Assembly: GCA_022736595.1 (NCBI GenBank)
Contig: DZDC01000054.1
Coordinates: 1 to 14,822 of the forward strand
Reading direction: 5' to 3'
Source: Draconibacterium orientale
GTDB taxonomy: Bacteria; Bacteroidota; Bacteroidia; Bacteroidales; UBA1556
Length of the DNA stretch: 14,822 nucleotides
Shown piece by piece: positions 1 through 7,964 of the stretch (position 1 is its first letter; the number at the start of each line of letters is the position of its first letter). The notes under the pieces were generated by a model. That model was not told the origin of the DNA. It saw only the letters and a list, made by a program, of their open reading frames with translations, and did not search any database. The position numbers and the translations under genes are program-made.

Positions 1-30
1 CCAAAGCTTTCGGAACGAAAAAGTAAGTAC

Positions 31-192
31 GAGACCGTTGCAAAACTTTTTTGGCGAAAAGATTTTAGGCGGCAGGAAAATTTAAACCGGAGTTAACCTA
101 TTGTTAATGAGGATTGAAATTTTTCGACAACGACAAAGATTGAAGCCAAAAAAGTTGAAAGCTTATATACATTTTGATTTTGCAACGGTCTC
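31..192. repeat. MITE-like inverted-repeat element
   Basis: A 15-bp sequence GAGACCGTTGCAAAA at 31-45 recurs as its exact reverse complement at 178-192. Inside it, a 12-bp arm at 44-55 (AACTTTTTTGGC) is matched by its exact reverse complement at 145-156. The ~160-bp interval has no coding potential. This is the architecture of a miniature inverted-repeat transposable element or of a deleted IS. I see no convincing target-site duplication in the bases outside 31 and 192, so a mobile origin is an inference. An alternative is a long imperfect hairpin acting in RNA. Confidence 0.55.
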
Positions 193-245
193 ATATTGAA
201 TGTATAATCGGTATAAAATAGCTACATAGAGGTAAGTGTGCGCAC

Positions 246-278
246 AAAAAGAAAGCCGAGAATTTCTTCCCGGCTTTT
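246..278 (-). terminator. Rho-independent terminator of the five-gene minus-strand unit
   Basis: Read on the minus strand, AAAGCCG (277-271) and CGGCTTT (258-252) form a 7-bp stem around a 12-nt loop. The stem is followed by a run of T (250-246). It lies about 20 bp beyond the stop codon of the large secreted protein, so it fits the end of that transcript. Confidence 0.8.
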
Positions 279-298
279 ACTTTAGTTCTTTCCTAATC

Positions 299-3200
299 TT
301 ATCTTAACAAGGTGGTGGTACCTCTATTTTCATATAAATCGCCTTGCGAAGTGGTAAAGCGGATGTAGTAAGTATATACTCCTTCTGGAGCATCAATTCC
401 TCCTTCGACGGTACCGTCCCATCCTTCAGTTACTTTGGTGGTTTCATGCACCTTTTGTCCCCAACGGTTGTAAACGATAAACAAATAGTCTTTGGCTTCG
501 GTAAATATTCCTACTGGATAGAAAACCCGATTCGCCACATTGGTACTGTTGGGATTAAAGGCAGATGGAACAAACAATCTTGGCTTCTGCAAAGCTACCA
601 CTGAATTGGACAGGGCCTCGTCCACAAAATTCCATTGATTGCCTAAGCCCTCTACAGCCTTTACAAAATACTCAAAACTTCCACCGGAAAATTGAACCAC
701 AGAAACATCGTCGTTATAGGTGCTTTGATTGGCTGGCAAAGTAACTAAGGGGTTGGGCTCCCAAATGCCATCTACCGCTCTGTATATTTCATAGGAGGTG
801 GGCGTTCCATCAAATCCAATGTATTTTGACCATGTTAGCTTATTGTACATACTGTCGTTTACAACTACGGTTAGTCTTATGCTGCGTGCTAAGGTGGAAG
901 TCATGGCGTCATCATTACAACTATCTACTACAATAAACCGATAATAATAATATTTGTCCATTACCATGGCTTGAGGATCGTATAATACTCTTGTGGGATT
1001 GAAGTAATCGGGATTTAATGTGGTTAGATTACCCCATGTAACATTATCTTCGGATCGCTCAACTCGGTATTTGGTTACCTTGGCGGTGGTATCGGTATGA
1101 AGGGTTACTTCATTTCCAAATAAATTTCCTGTTATTACGCTGGCACTGCGAATGTAGGCAAATTGGGGTTGGTTCGGTTTTACTGCAATTTCGGTGCGAT
1201 GGCACGATACACTCTCTACACCATTGGCTCCCATGGCTCGCACTTCATACGTATAGCTCGACATACTGGTTAGGCCGACATGATCGAAGGTGGTATCGGT
1301 GGGTGGATTGGAGTTAAGCAATACAAAGGGACCTCCGTTTTCACTTACATAAATATCATAGCTCAACAATCCTCCTGTCATATTGTTATATGGGTTCCAT
1401 GATATGGATATCTTATCATCACATATATGCTTGTAGGCATCCAAAGTCATGGTGTTATGCTTAAAACCATATACACTTATCATTCCACAGGTATCAAAAG
1501 AAGCTACGCCGTAAGTATTATATTGTCCTACCACACATCCCTGATTGATGCTATCGATATAGGTACTGGTGGTGCCATAAATGGTATCGAAAGGGGTCAT
1601 CGATCCGTTTTGCAATATGTACAAAACGTATCCTCCTAAATCGGCTGGTTGGTTTTGATCCCATTTTATCTCCATCTGGTCGTTGGAATTATCCACAGTT
1701 ACGTATTCAATAATTGGAATGTTGGGGGGTATAATATCTGCAAAATACTCACTGTCTTCATTGGATTTGGCTGTACAAACCGTTACTACATTGTTACTAT
1801 CTCTTATTAAGGTGTCCACTAAGGTCACAAAATAGGTTATATCATTGCCACATACGGATATTGGTTCTACAAAGAAAGTATCGGTGGTGGTGCCTATCAA
1901 GGTTACATTCCCTGCTGGAAACTCACGGTAAACATGGTAAACTCCCATATTATGTGGATTGTTAATACCATTGGCAACCGTCCAATTTAAGTTGGCATAT
2001 CCATTTCCAGGGTTTATGGCATCTAAGAATATGGTAGCAAAGGTATCTGGACTACTGTAACTTAAATATCCTGGACATCCTGACACAACCTGTAGCATGT
2101 AGTAAACAGCTCCGGTGTCGGCACTAGCTGCTGTATCAATAAAGCTATTTTGCCCCATGGTAACGATGGAATCAATTCTCAAAAATGGTCCGTTGGGGTT
2201 GGTGCTAGAAAGCACATTGTAATGACTAAATACATTCATAGAGTCGGACAATGGACTCCACTTAAGCCCCACATCGCCATTGGGCAAAACATCGGCACAC
2301 TGAATCAATGGGCTATGCAAAGCAGGAGGTGGCAATACAGTAATGGTAACCGTGGATATATTAATAGCCGGGGCAGGACAAAAGTCATCCAATACTTTGA
2401 AAACAAAGTTATATACATTGGAAGTAATGCCACAACCAACATCTGCTGCCAAATGCTGACACTTTGGTTGCCAAAAAAACTCGGTCTGTATTCCAAAAAT
2501 CCCCAATAAAGGATATCCCGGCCCTGGCGCAGGGGTCAATTTAGCACAGGGAGGCAATAAACATCCTGTGGTGGTACTAAAGGTTGCCTGATTGGGTGGG
2601 ATAGGTGGAATAAATGCCCCAAATTGCATTCCAGTTGCTTCCAATTTCATGGTTTGTGGAAATCCATTGGGTAAGTATTCAAAATCTGTACCGTTGATTG
2701 CAAAGGTAACAGGGGTGGGTTGATTTGCATAGGTAGTGGCTTGATAGGACGTTCCCAATGCAAAAGGAGGAGTTACATCGGGCGGCGTGTTCACTCCACA
2801 ATTTAATAATACGATCTGCATATCCCTCCATATTTCTGCTACCTTTACTCCACATCTAAAAGCCGTTACCTTGGTGGATGTAACGTAAGCTCCTGCTGTA
2901 TAACTCGTAAAACTAATTTCTCCTGTTGTAACGTTTACAGTACCTGGTACATTCAATGGATTTTGCAGAGCTCCAGGAAGTGGACTTGTATAAGAATAAC
3001 CTAGGTTAAATGGCAAAGAATTGCTCGCTGATTCCATTGGCTGACCCCATTCAAATACCAAGGTATTTAGCTCCTTATCATAAGCATTATGATTGTAAGT
3101 AAACGGATATCCTGTGCAAATTACAGTTCGAGGCACTTCAGCGAAAGTAGGGCTATTATCAAAGCAGGGATAGGTATTGGTATTTAAATACGGATACATT

Positions 3201-3721
3201 TTTGCTCTCAAATACCATGATTTAGACCCTGCATTTGGAACATTAGAGCATGGATTTCTGCAACAACTAGAGTGTGAGAATGTCCAACCCGAAATTGGAG
3301 GTACCCCGTTGAGCTGAATCGGTGCTGATCGATAATAGTACTCTTGAACTGCACCCATATTAGCAGCCCCACCGGGCATACCAGTACAAGTAATTGCATA
3401 ATAGGAACCTGGAGCTCCTGCATACAAATTGCAATTTGGCGAAATGTCCTTTGGCCAGCCTGAAACAATATTCATCGAAATACTACCTGCAGGTGAGGTT
3501 GAATTCAAAGTTTCAACGGATGAAAATGAAGCAGCACTACCACCACCACTGGTATAGCATTCCCTGTAAAGTTTAAGTACAAAAACAAACTTACCAGCAT
3601 TGGGTTGCCCTGCAGGAATACACTCCCAGGTAATTTCACCTCCCATATAATGCGTGGCCTTTGCTGGCAGCACACTTATGAGAATGATGAACGTAAAAAG
3701 TAAAAATTTAATTGCTTTCAT
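299..3721 (-). CDS. Large secreted multi-domain protein with fibronectin-III-like repeats and type B T9SS sorting domain
   Basis: A surface or secreted protein of about 1140 residues, predicted to leave the cell by Sec and then the type IX secretion system. The start at 3721 gives a clean signal peptide (MKAIKF, hydrophobic core, then AKA before THYMGGEI) and sits 4 bp after the upstream stop. An in-frame ATG at 3745 would add eight residues and overlap that gene. After cleavage comes a ~300-residue cysteine-rich N-terminal module opening with THYMGGE, which I recognise as common in large Bacteroidota exoproteins. About residues 470-1045 form repeated beta-sandwich, fibronectin-III-like segments (motifs such as YxVYR, YxY.VxAM). 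The last ~92 residues are a gliding-motility-associated C-terminal domain (VPSAFNPN, YNRWGQKV, WDG, APEGVYTYYI, ending LLR). The usual NGDGxND stretch is replaced by NSTNVAN. The substrate or adhesive role is unknown. It is last in the M16-sigma unit. Confidence 0.85.
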   Translation of the reverse strand: MKAIKFLLFTFIILISVLPAKATHYMGGEITWECIPAGQPNAGKFVFVLKLYRECYTSGGGSAASFSSVETLNSTSPAGSISMNIVSGWPKDISPNCNLYAGAPGSYYAITCTGMPGGAANMGAVQEYYYRSAPIQLNGVPPISGWTFSHSSCCRNPCSNVPNAGSKSWYLRAKMYPYLNTNTYPCFDNSPTFAEVPRTVICTGYPFTYNHNAYDKELNTLVFEWGQPMESASNSLPFNLGYSYTSPLPGALQNPLNVPGTVNVTTGEISFTSYTAGAYVTSTKVTAFRCGVKVAEIWRDMQIVLLNCGVNTPPDVTPPFALGTSYQATTYANQPTPVTFAINGTDFEYLPNGFPQTMKLEATGMQFGAFIPPIPPNQATFSTTTGCLLPPCAKLTPAPGPGYPLLGIFGIQTEFFWQPKCQHLAADVGCGITSNVYNFVFKVLDDFCPAPAINISTVTITVLPPPALHSPLIQCADVLPNGDVGLKWSPLSDSMNVFSHYNVLSSTNPNGPFLRIDSIVTMGQNSFIDTAASADTGAVYYMLQVVSGCPGYLSYSSPDTFATIFLDAINPGNGYANLNWTVANGINNPHNMGVYHVYREFPAGNVTLIGTTTDTFFVEPISVCGNDITYFVTLVDTLIRDSNNVVTVCTAKSNEDSEYFADIIPPNIPIIEYVTVDNSNDQMEIKWDQNQPADLGGYVLYILQNGSMTPFDTIYGTTSTYIDSINQGCVVGQYNTYGVASFDTCGMISVYGFKHNTMTLDAYKHICDDKISISWNPYNNMTGGLLSYDIYVSENGGPFVLLNSNPPTDTTFDHVGLTSMSSYTYEVRAMGANGVESVSCHRTEIAVKPNQPQFAYIRSASVITGNLFGNEVTLHTDTTAKVTKYRVERSEDNVTWGNLTTLNPDYFNPTRVLYDPQAMVMDKYYYYRFIVVDSCNDDAMTSTLARSIRLTVVVNDSMYNKLTWSKYIGFDGTPTSYEIYRAVDGIWEPNPLVTLPANQSTYNDDVSVVQFSGGSFEYFVKAVEGLGNQWNFVDEALSNSVVALQKPRLFVPSAFNPNSTNVANRVFYPVGIFTEAKDYLFIVYNRWGQKVHETTKVTEGWDGTVEGGIDAPEGVYTYYIRFTTSQGDLYENRGTTTLLR

Positions 3722-3725
3722 AATT

Positions 3726-5015
3726 TTAAGATTTATTTCCAACATTTAAGATAATTAACGACTTGTGGTCAAAATACCGATTCGCAATTTCCATTACTCT
3801 TTTTGAATCAATACGTTTGATATCTTTTATAAACTTCTCTACGTGAAGATTATTCAGGCCCGCCAATTCCAGTTCCTTAAATCGATCCATGGTGGCAAAA
3901 GTTCCGTCATAACTTCTTTGTAAAATTCCTTCCATATAGTTTTTAACCAACTGCAGCTCAAAGGGAGCTACTTCTTCGGTTTTGAGTTTTTCTATTTCCT
4001 TCATTATTTCTTCTATCGCTAGCTCAGCAACCTCAGACCGCACTTCGGTGCTTATACTCAATATGCTCCTATTGCGAAAGCTCAACAATCCAGCTCCGAT
4101 GCCATAAGTATAACCCTTGTCTTCGCGTATATTACTCATCAGTCGGCTTCCGAAATACCCTCCTAATAACGTTAGAACAAACTTTAAATCATTAAAATCT
4201 TCGTGGCTTCGATCGATACTTAATCCACCCACACGCAAAGCATTTTGTACTGAACCCTCTTTTTCAACGAAATGTTTCAATTCTTTGTTCGGCACAATAC
4301 TTTGATCTTCTTTTATCTCCCACTGTGTTGCTACTGTCAATTGACCAAAATTTTGATTTAATAGATTGAAATCAGCATCGGAAAATTTTCCTGAAATATA
4401 GATTTTTAATGTGCCATTCAAATAGTATTTCTCATGAAAACGAATGAGTTCGCTTGGTTTTAAACTTTTGAAATGAGCCAATTCCGTCATTTTTCCATAA
4501 GGATGTTCTGGCCCAAACAATAATTGCGCAAAATGCTTCCGTGCTAGGTAGCTAACCTTTTGATTATTAATTTCATAATCTTGAATATTTCGATCTAAAA
4601 CCTGAACAAAATCAGCTTCATTAAAGGAGGCATTTAAGACTACTTCACTTAACAAGGGCAAGGTTTGGGGCAAATATTGATGCAAAGTATATAAACTTAC
4701 CGAGGCAAAATCGTGACCGCAACCGGTCTCAAAGTAAGACCCATAGTAATCGAGTAACTCTGCCAACTTTGCTGAATTGTAATTTTTGGTAACTTCAGTA
4801 AGCATGGCATTGGTGATCTGTGCTGTTAAAGGATTTTCATCATTGGAACTGCCCGCGGCAAATACCAAATTAATCTTGCTTAAACCCAGTTGCTCGTTAT
4901 CAAATATGAATACTTCTACCCCATTATCCAATTTGAGAATCTTTGGAACAGTCAAGCGAAGACCTTGTATGGACTTAAGCTCTGGGGCTATATTTCTGTT
5001 TAATATTTCTGACAT
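3726..5015 (-). CDS. M16-family peptidase-like subunit lacking the zinc motif (R/Y subunit)
   Basis: A 429-residue protein of the M16 (insulinase/pitrilysin) family with the two homologous M16 half-domains. The position where HxxEH should lie (about residues 63-76, TAQITNAMLTEV) has no such motif, so it cannot bind the catalytic zinc. The second half carries GSRLMSNIREDKGYTYGIG, with Arg297 and Tyr304 at the spacing of the conserved substrate-binding R/Y pair. In heterodimeric M16B enzymes one subunit supplies zinc and the other R/Y. The HLFEH partner is encoded at 6632-7876, so the two probably form one active enzyme. No signal peptide is visible, suggesting a cytoplasmic site. The gene starts 7 bp after the anti-sigma-like gene; no Shine-Dalgarno is evident. 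The peptide substrate is unknown. Confidence 0.88.
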   Translation of the reverse strand: MSEILNRNIAPELKSIQGLRLTVPKILKLDNGVEVFIFDNEQLGLSKINLVFAAGSSNDENPLTAQITNAMLTEVTKNYNSAKLAELLDYYGSYFETGCGHDFASVSLYTLHQYLPQTLPLLSEVVLNASFNEADFVQVLDRNIQDYEINNQKVSYLARKHFAQLLFGPEHPYGKMTELAHFKSLKPSELIRFHEKYYLNGTLKIYISGKFSDADFNLLNQNFGQLTVATQWEIKEDQSIVPNKELKHFVEKEGSVQNALRVGGLSIDRSHEDFNDLKFVLTLLGGYFGSRLMSNIREDKGYTYGIGAGLLSFRNRSILSISTEVRSEVAELAIEEIMKEIEKLKTEEVAPFELQLVKNYMEGILQRSYDGTFATMDRFKELELAGLNNLHVEKFIKDIKRIDSKRVMEIANRYFDHKSLIILNVGNKS

Positions 5016-5022
5016 TTCGTAA

Positions 5023-6042
5023 TTATCTTATTAGAAAAACCTGTCCTCGTTTAAAATGCTCAACTCCAAGCCCATCCGTATAATTCACTTGATAAAAGTA
5101 ATTACCTTCAGGAGCTAAATCTCCACCCAAGCTGCCATCCCAATATTGATCAATGGAATTGGCTTCAAAAATAGTTTTTCCTTGTTGATTAAATACAAAC
5201 AATTGCATTTTTTGTATAGAATTTCCTTCTGCTTTGAAAAAATCGTTCTTTCCATCGCCGTTGGGAGAAAAAGCAGATGGTAATAATAGCGCAGAACAAC
5301 TGGCATCAATATTCACTTGAAATTGATGTTCCACTTCTTGGCCATCAGCCAGAGTAACCGTAACCGTATAAGTTGAATTTTCGGGAGGGCTCACTTTGAT
5401 TTTAGAATTTACCGAACCTGTATTCCATCGGTATTGATGTCCATCCTCTACCGTAAGCATGGCATCTTCACCAAAACAAATGGTTGGATTTGCTCCAAAC
5501 CTTATCGAGGGTATCTTTGTTTCATGGGTAATTTCGGATAAGGCTGCGACAGGTGTTTTTGGCTCTTGAACGCTGGCAATCACTTTTGGATGTGATTCTT
5601 TGGTAAGTTTTGATTCTATTACTTTGGGCGTTACCTTTTGAATGACAACTTCATCCGCTACTTCAATGGAAGATATTACTTCCGATTTTCCTTCATTTGG
5701 GTAATCTTTAGAAACTTCTGTGGAGGAACTAATGGTTTGGTTCTCTGTGGATTCAGTTACGGGAGCGATTGCGACAACGTGATGATCAATCGTTTCTTGA
5801 GGCTCTATGTTTTTAATGGGTTCTGTAGAAATAAGTGCTGACTTTGGAGAAACCGACTTTTGTGTAAACATGAAAAATGCAACTCCCAAGCTAATCGCTA
5901 CTGCGGCACCCAACCAAATCCACTGGGTCATGCTTTTCCCTTTGGGCTGATAGCTCGTAGTTTGGGATTGTATTTTTTCCCAAACCCCTTTTGAAGGTTG
6001 TACTTCAAAATTATTTAATCGATTCGACAACTCGGTATTCAT
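5023..6042 (-). CDS. Anti-sigma-like membrane protein with Ig-like and gliding-motility C-terminal domains
   Basis: A 339-residue single-pass membrane protein immediately downstream (6 bp) of an ECF sigma gene. Residues 1-40 form a short polar segment (NNFEVQPSKGVWEKI) resembling the cytoplasmic parts of Bacteroidota anti-sigma proteins. Residues about 41-59 are the single membrane helix (WIWLGAAVAISLGVAFFMF). Residues 60-180 are a low-complexity Thr/Ser/Glu/Lys linker. Residues about 183-245 are an Ig-like domain (ICFGEDAMLTV, YRWNTGS, STYTVTVT). Residues about 252-339 are a gliding-motility-associated C-terminal domain (LLPSAFSPNGDGKNDFF, LFVFNQQGKTIFE, YWDGSLGG, APEGNYFYQV, VFLIR). With no cleavable signal peptide the outer domains should be tethered in the periplasm. 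Anti-sigma function is inferred from gene order and topology, not from a recognised catalytic motif. It could alternatively be an envelope scaffold. Confidence 0.78.
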   Translation of the reverse strand: MNTELSNRLNNFEVQPSKGVWEKIQSQTTSYQPKGKSMTQWIWLGAAVAISLGVAFFMFTQKSVSPKSALISTEPIKNIEPQETIDHHVVAIAPVTESTENQTISSSTEVSKDYPNEGKSEVISSIEVADEVVIQKVTPKVIESKLTKESHPKVIASVQEPKTPVAALSEITHETKIPSIRFGANPTICFGEDAMLTVEDGHQYRWNTGSVNSKIKVSPPENSTYTVTVTLADGQEVEHQFQVNIDASCSALLLPSAFSPNGDGKNDFFKAEGNSIQKMQLFVFNQQGKTIFEANSIDQYWDGSLGGDLAPEGNYFYQVNYTDGLGVEHFKRGQVFLIR

Positions 6043-6048
6043 TGCAGC

Positions 6049-6582
6049 TTATTTGGTATAATTTAAAACTGATTCTCTTAACTTTCGCTTGGCCTTAAGA
6101 AGCTGTGATTTTGAGGTATTCTCAGAAATGTTAAGCATATCGCCTATTTCTTTATGGCTATATCCTTCCACTTCAAATAGATTAAAAACCAGTTGATAGC
6201 CATTGGGCAAATTTTTAATCTTCTTTACTATATCTTCAACCTCAAGAGCATCAAAATCAACGCGCTCATCTGATACTTGAACCTTCGCATTATCTATCTC
6301 TATGTGAAAATAGTGCTTGAAGTTTTGTCGATGCAAATTAATGGAGGTATTCACCATAATCCTTCTTATCCAGCCTTCAAAAGAACCATCTCCACGGTAT
6401 GTCTCAATTTTATTAAAGACTTTAATAAAACCATCTTGTAAAGCATCTTCAGCTTCTTCAATAGTTTTAAAATATCTTACACAAACTCCTAACATCCTTG
6501 GAGCAAAACGTTCAAACAACAACTTCTGAAACTTTGGGTTTCCCCGCTTGCATTCGTTTATTATCCTTTCTTCAGAAATCAT
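6049..6582 (-). CDS. ECF-type RNA polymerase sigma factor
   Basis: A 177-residue extracytoplasmic-function sigma-70 factor. Region 2 spans about residues 20-85 (FERFAPRMLGVCVRYFKTIE, then EDALQDGFIKVFNKI, and the GSFEGWIRRIMVNTSINLHR segment that contacts the -10 element). Region 4 spans about 120-172, with the helix-turn-helix GYSHKEIGDMLNISENTSKS and the basic tail LLKAKRKLRE. There is no region 1.1 or region 3, as expected for ECF factors, and the length is normal. The start at 6582 is the first Met and gives a complete region 2. The membrane-anchored anti-sigma-like protein follows after 6 bp, a classical sigma/anti-sigma arrangement. The regulon is unknown; I see no TAnnTTTG box in the 49 bp upstream, so it is probably transcribed from the M16 gene promoter or by itself from a different promoter type. 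Confidence 0.93.
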   Translation of the reverse strand: MISEERIINECKRGNPKFQKLLFERFAPRMLGVCVRYFKTIEEAEDALQDGFIKVFNKIETYRGDGSFEGWIRRIMVNTSINLHRQNFKHYFHIEIDNAKVQVSDERVDFDALEVEDIVKKIKNLPNGYQLVFNLFEVEGYSHKEIGDMLNISENTSKSQLLKAKRKLRESVLNYTK

Positions 6583-6607
6583 TGATTTTACATTTCAAAT
6601 TACCTGA

Positions 6608-6620
6608 CCCCAGAGTGGGG
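6608..6620. other. Short hairpin/palindrome between the M16 and sigma genes
   Basis: CCCCAGAGTGGGG is a 5-bp perfect inverted repeat (CCCCA/TGGGG) around a 3-nt loop, GC-rich against AT-rich surroundings, in the only sizeable gap of the minus-strand unit. There is no T-run after it on either strand, so it is not a typical terminator. It could be an operator or an RNA-stability hairpin that uncouples the peptidase message from the sigma cassette; that is inference. Confidence 0.35.
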
Positions 6621-6631
6621 CTAAAAGTTGC

Positions 6632-7876
6632 CTATACTTTATCTTTTTTTAAATAATGGAGGGTATTGCATTTTTGAGGAATTAAAACCGTCGCAGCTAC
6701 CCGTTGAATATCATCAATCTGCACCTTCATATAGTTTTTTCTTTCCTGTTCATAGCCATCAGCATTTCCAAGGTATTCGTAATAGGCGAGATTCATAGCC
6801 TTATCCAAAACATTGAGTTGATCAAATTCTCGGGCAACTAAATATTTATTCTTCACCTTTTGTAAATCGGATTCAGCTATGATTGTATCTTTAAAAGAAT
6901 AGATAATTTTAGACAGTTCCATTTCAGCAAGCTCAACCTCTACTTTATCGGCCAAATGGCCCGCAAAATAAATAATTCCTGGATGTTCATCTCCACTGAT
7001 ATAACAGCTTAAAGAGCTAAATAAGTTTAATTCCTTTACCAATTTTTGGTGCAATAAGGACGATTTACCATTACCCATCAAGTCAGAGAGAAAATCGAAA
7101 GCAGGGTAATCAGGATGAACGCGATCTACCATGTGGAAAGCTTTTAAGATAAGGTTTGTAGGCACATCCCGCTCAATTTTCAAGAAACGAGCCTCCCTTT
7201 GTTCAGGCTCTACCGCAATGGAATGTTGAGAGGTTACTTCATTCTGAATGGGCTCAAACCATTTTTCACAAAGGGCTCTAATTTGATGCTCTTCAACATC
7301 GCCGGCAACCACCAAAATGGCATTGGACGGATTATAAAACTTATGATAAAACGCCTTTACATCCTCCATCTTAGCCTGTTCGATATGTTCGATACTTTTA
7401 CCAATTGTTGCCCACTGATAAGGATGTTGGGTATAAATTAATGGCCTAAAATGCAACCATAAGTCGCCATAAGGTTGGTTGAGATACCTTTGTTTGTATT
7501 CTTCAATAACCACCTGACGCTGCACTTCAAGACTTTTTTCAGAGAAAGCTAAGTTCAACATTCGATCCGATTCGAGCCAAAACGCAGTTTCAATATTCTC
7601 CTTTGGAAGACTAATGTAATAATTGGTAATGTCATTATTGGTAAAAGCATTATTCTCACCTCCTACCATTTGCAAAGGCTCGTCATACTTGGGAATATGA
7701 ATACTTCCGCCAAACATAAGATGCTCAAACAAATGTGCAAAACCCGTCAATTGTGGGTCTTCATTCTTTGCACCTACTTTGTAAATAATATTAAAGGCAA
7801 CCACTGGGGTGGAAATATCTTGGTGAATTAACACAGTTAATCCATTTTTTAGTGTAAATCGATTATAGCTCAGCAT
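6632..7876 (-). CDS. M16-family zinc metallopeptidase, catalytic subunit
   Basis: A 414-residue M16 (insulinase-like, inverted-zincin) metallopeptidase. The active-site motif HLFEH is at residues 48-52 (GFAHLFEHLMFGGS), where His48 and His52 bind zinc and Glu51 is the general base. The third ligand is Glu125 or Glu126 in VVIEEYKQR, at the spacing expected for M16. The second half-domain keeps the fold (FDFLSDLMGNGKSSLLHQ) but lacks the R/Y substrate pair, which is supplied by the protein encoded at 3726-5015. This division of residues is the heterodimeric M16B pattern known from Sphingomonas. No signal peptide is seen, so it is probably cytoplasmic. It is first of the minus-strand unit; a TATTTTTG -7 box lies 26 bp before the ATG. 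The two subunit genes are separated by the sigma/anti-sigma pair, which is unusual. Confidence 0.93.
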   Translation of the reverse strand: MLSYNRFTLKNGLTVLIHQDISTPVVAFNIIYKVGAKNEDPQLTGFAHLFEHLMFGGSIHIPKYDEPLQMVGGENNAFTNNDITNYYISLPKENIETAFWLESDRMLNLAFSEKSLEVQRQVVIEEYKQRYLNQPYGDLWLHFRPLIYTQHPYQWATIGKSIEHIEQAKMEDVKAFYHKFYNPSNAILVVAGDVEEHQIRALCEKWFEPIQNEVTSQHSIAVEPEQREARFLKIERDVPTNLILKAFHMVDRVHPDYPAFDFLSDLMGNGKSSLLHQKLVKELNLFSSLSCYISGDEHPGIIYFAGHLADKVEVELAEMELSKIIYSFKDTIIAESDLQKVKNKYLVAREFDQLNVLDKAMNLAYYEYLGNADGYEQERKNYMKVQIDDIQRVAATVLIPQKCNTLHYLKKDKV

Positions 7877-7901
7877 ATCCTTGGGTCTTGATTAAAAGGG
7901 T

Positions 7902-7909
7902 CAAAAATA
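7902..7909 (-). promoter_or_regulatory. Candidate -7 promoter box for the M16-sigma unit
   Basis: The minus strand reads TATTTTTG, a perfect TAnnTTTG, 25 bp before the ATG at 7876, which would give a 5' leader of about 20 nt. A matching -33 TTTG occurs at 7937-7934, but the spacing (24 bp) is slightly long. Confidence 0.5.
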
Positions 7910-7956
7910 ATGAAAATTGAATAGGCCTACAGGCAAAAAAATAGATGCATTTATGC

Positions 7957-7964
7957 TAAATTTG
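7957..7964 (+). promoter_or_regulatory. Candidate -7 promoter box upstream of glyA
   Basis: TAAATTTG is a perfect TAnnTTTG box. It is followed by CAGGCTGAAAA, so that 17 of 19 bases (7957-7975) match the box before porV (10467-10485). It lies about 198 bp before the glyA ATG, implying a long leader. I see no good -33 element and no closer TAnnTTTG. Confidence 0.5.

Noticed and set aside
2150..2509. A 119-residue plus-strand frame inside the large secreted protein gene
   Set aside because: It is antisense to a clear coding sequence, and its translation is low in family-like motifs.
3722..3745. Upstream ATG of the large secreted protein at 3745
   Set aside because: It would overlap the upstream gene by 20 bp and put a charged, unsuited extension in front of a clean signal peptide.
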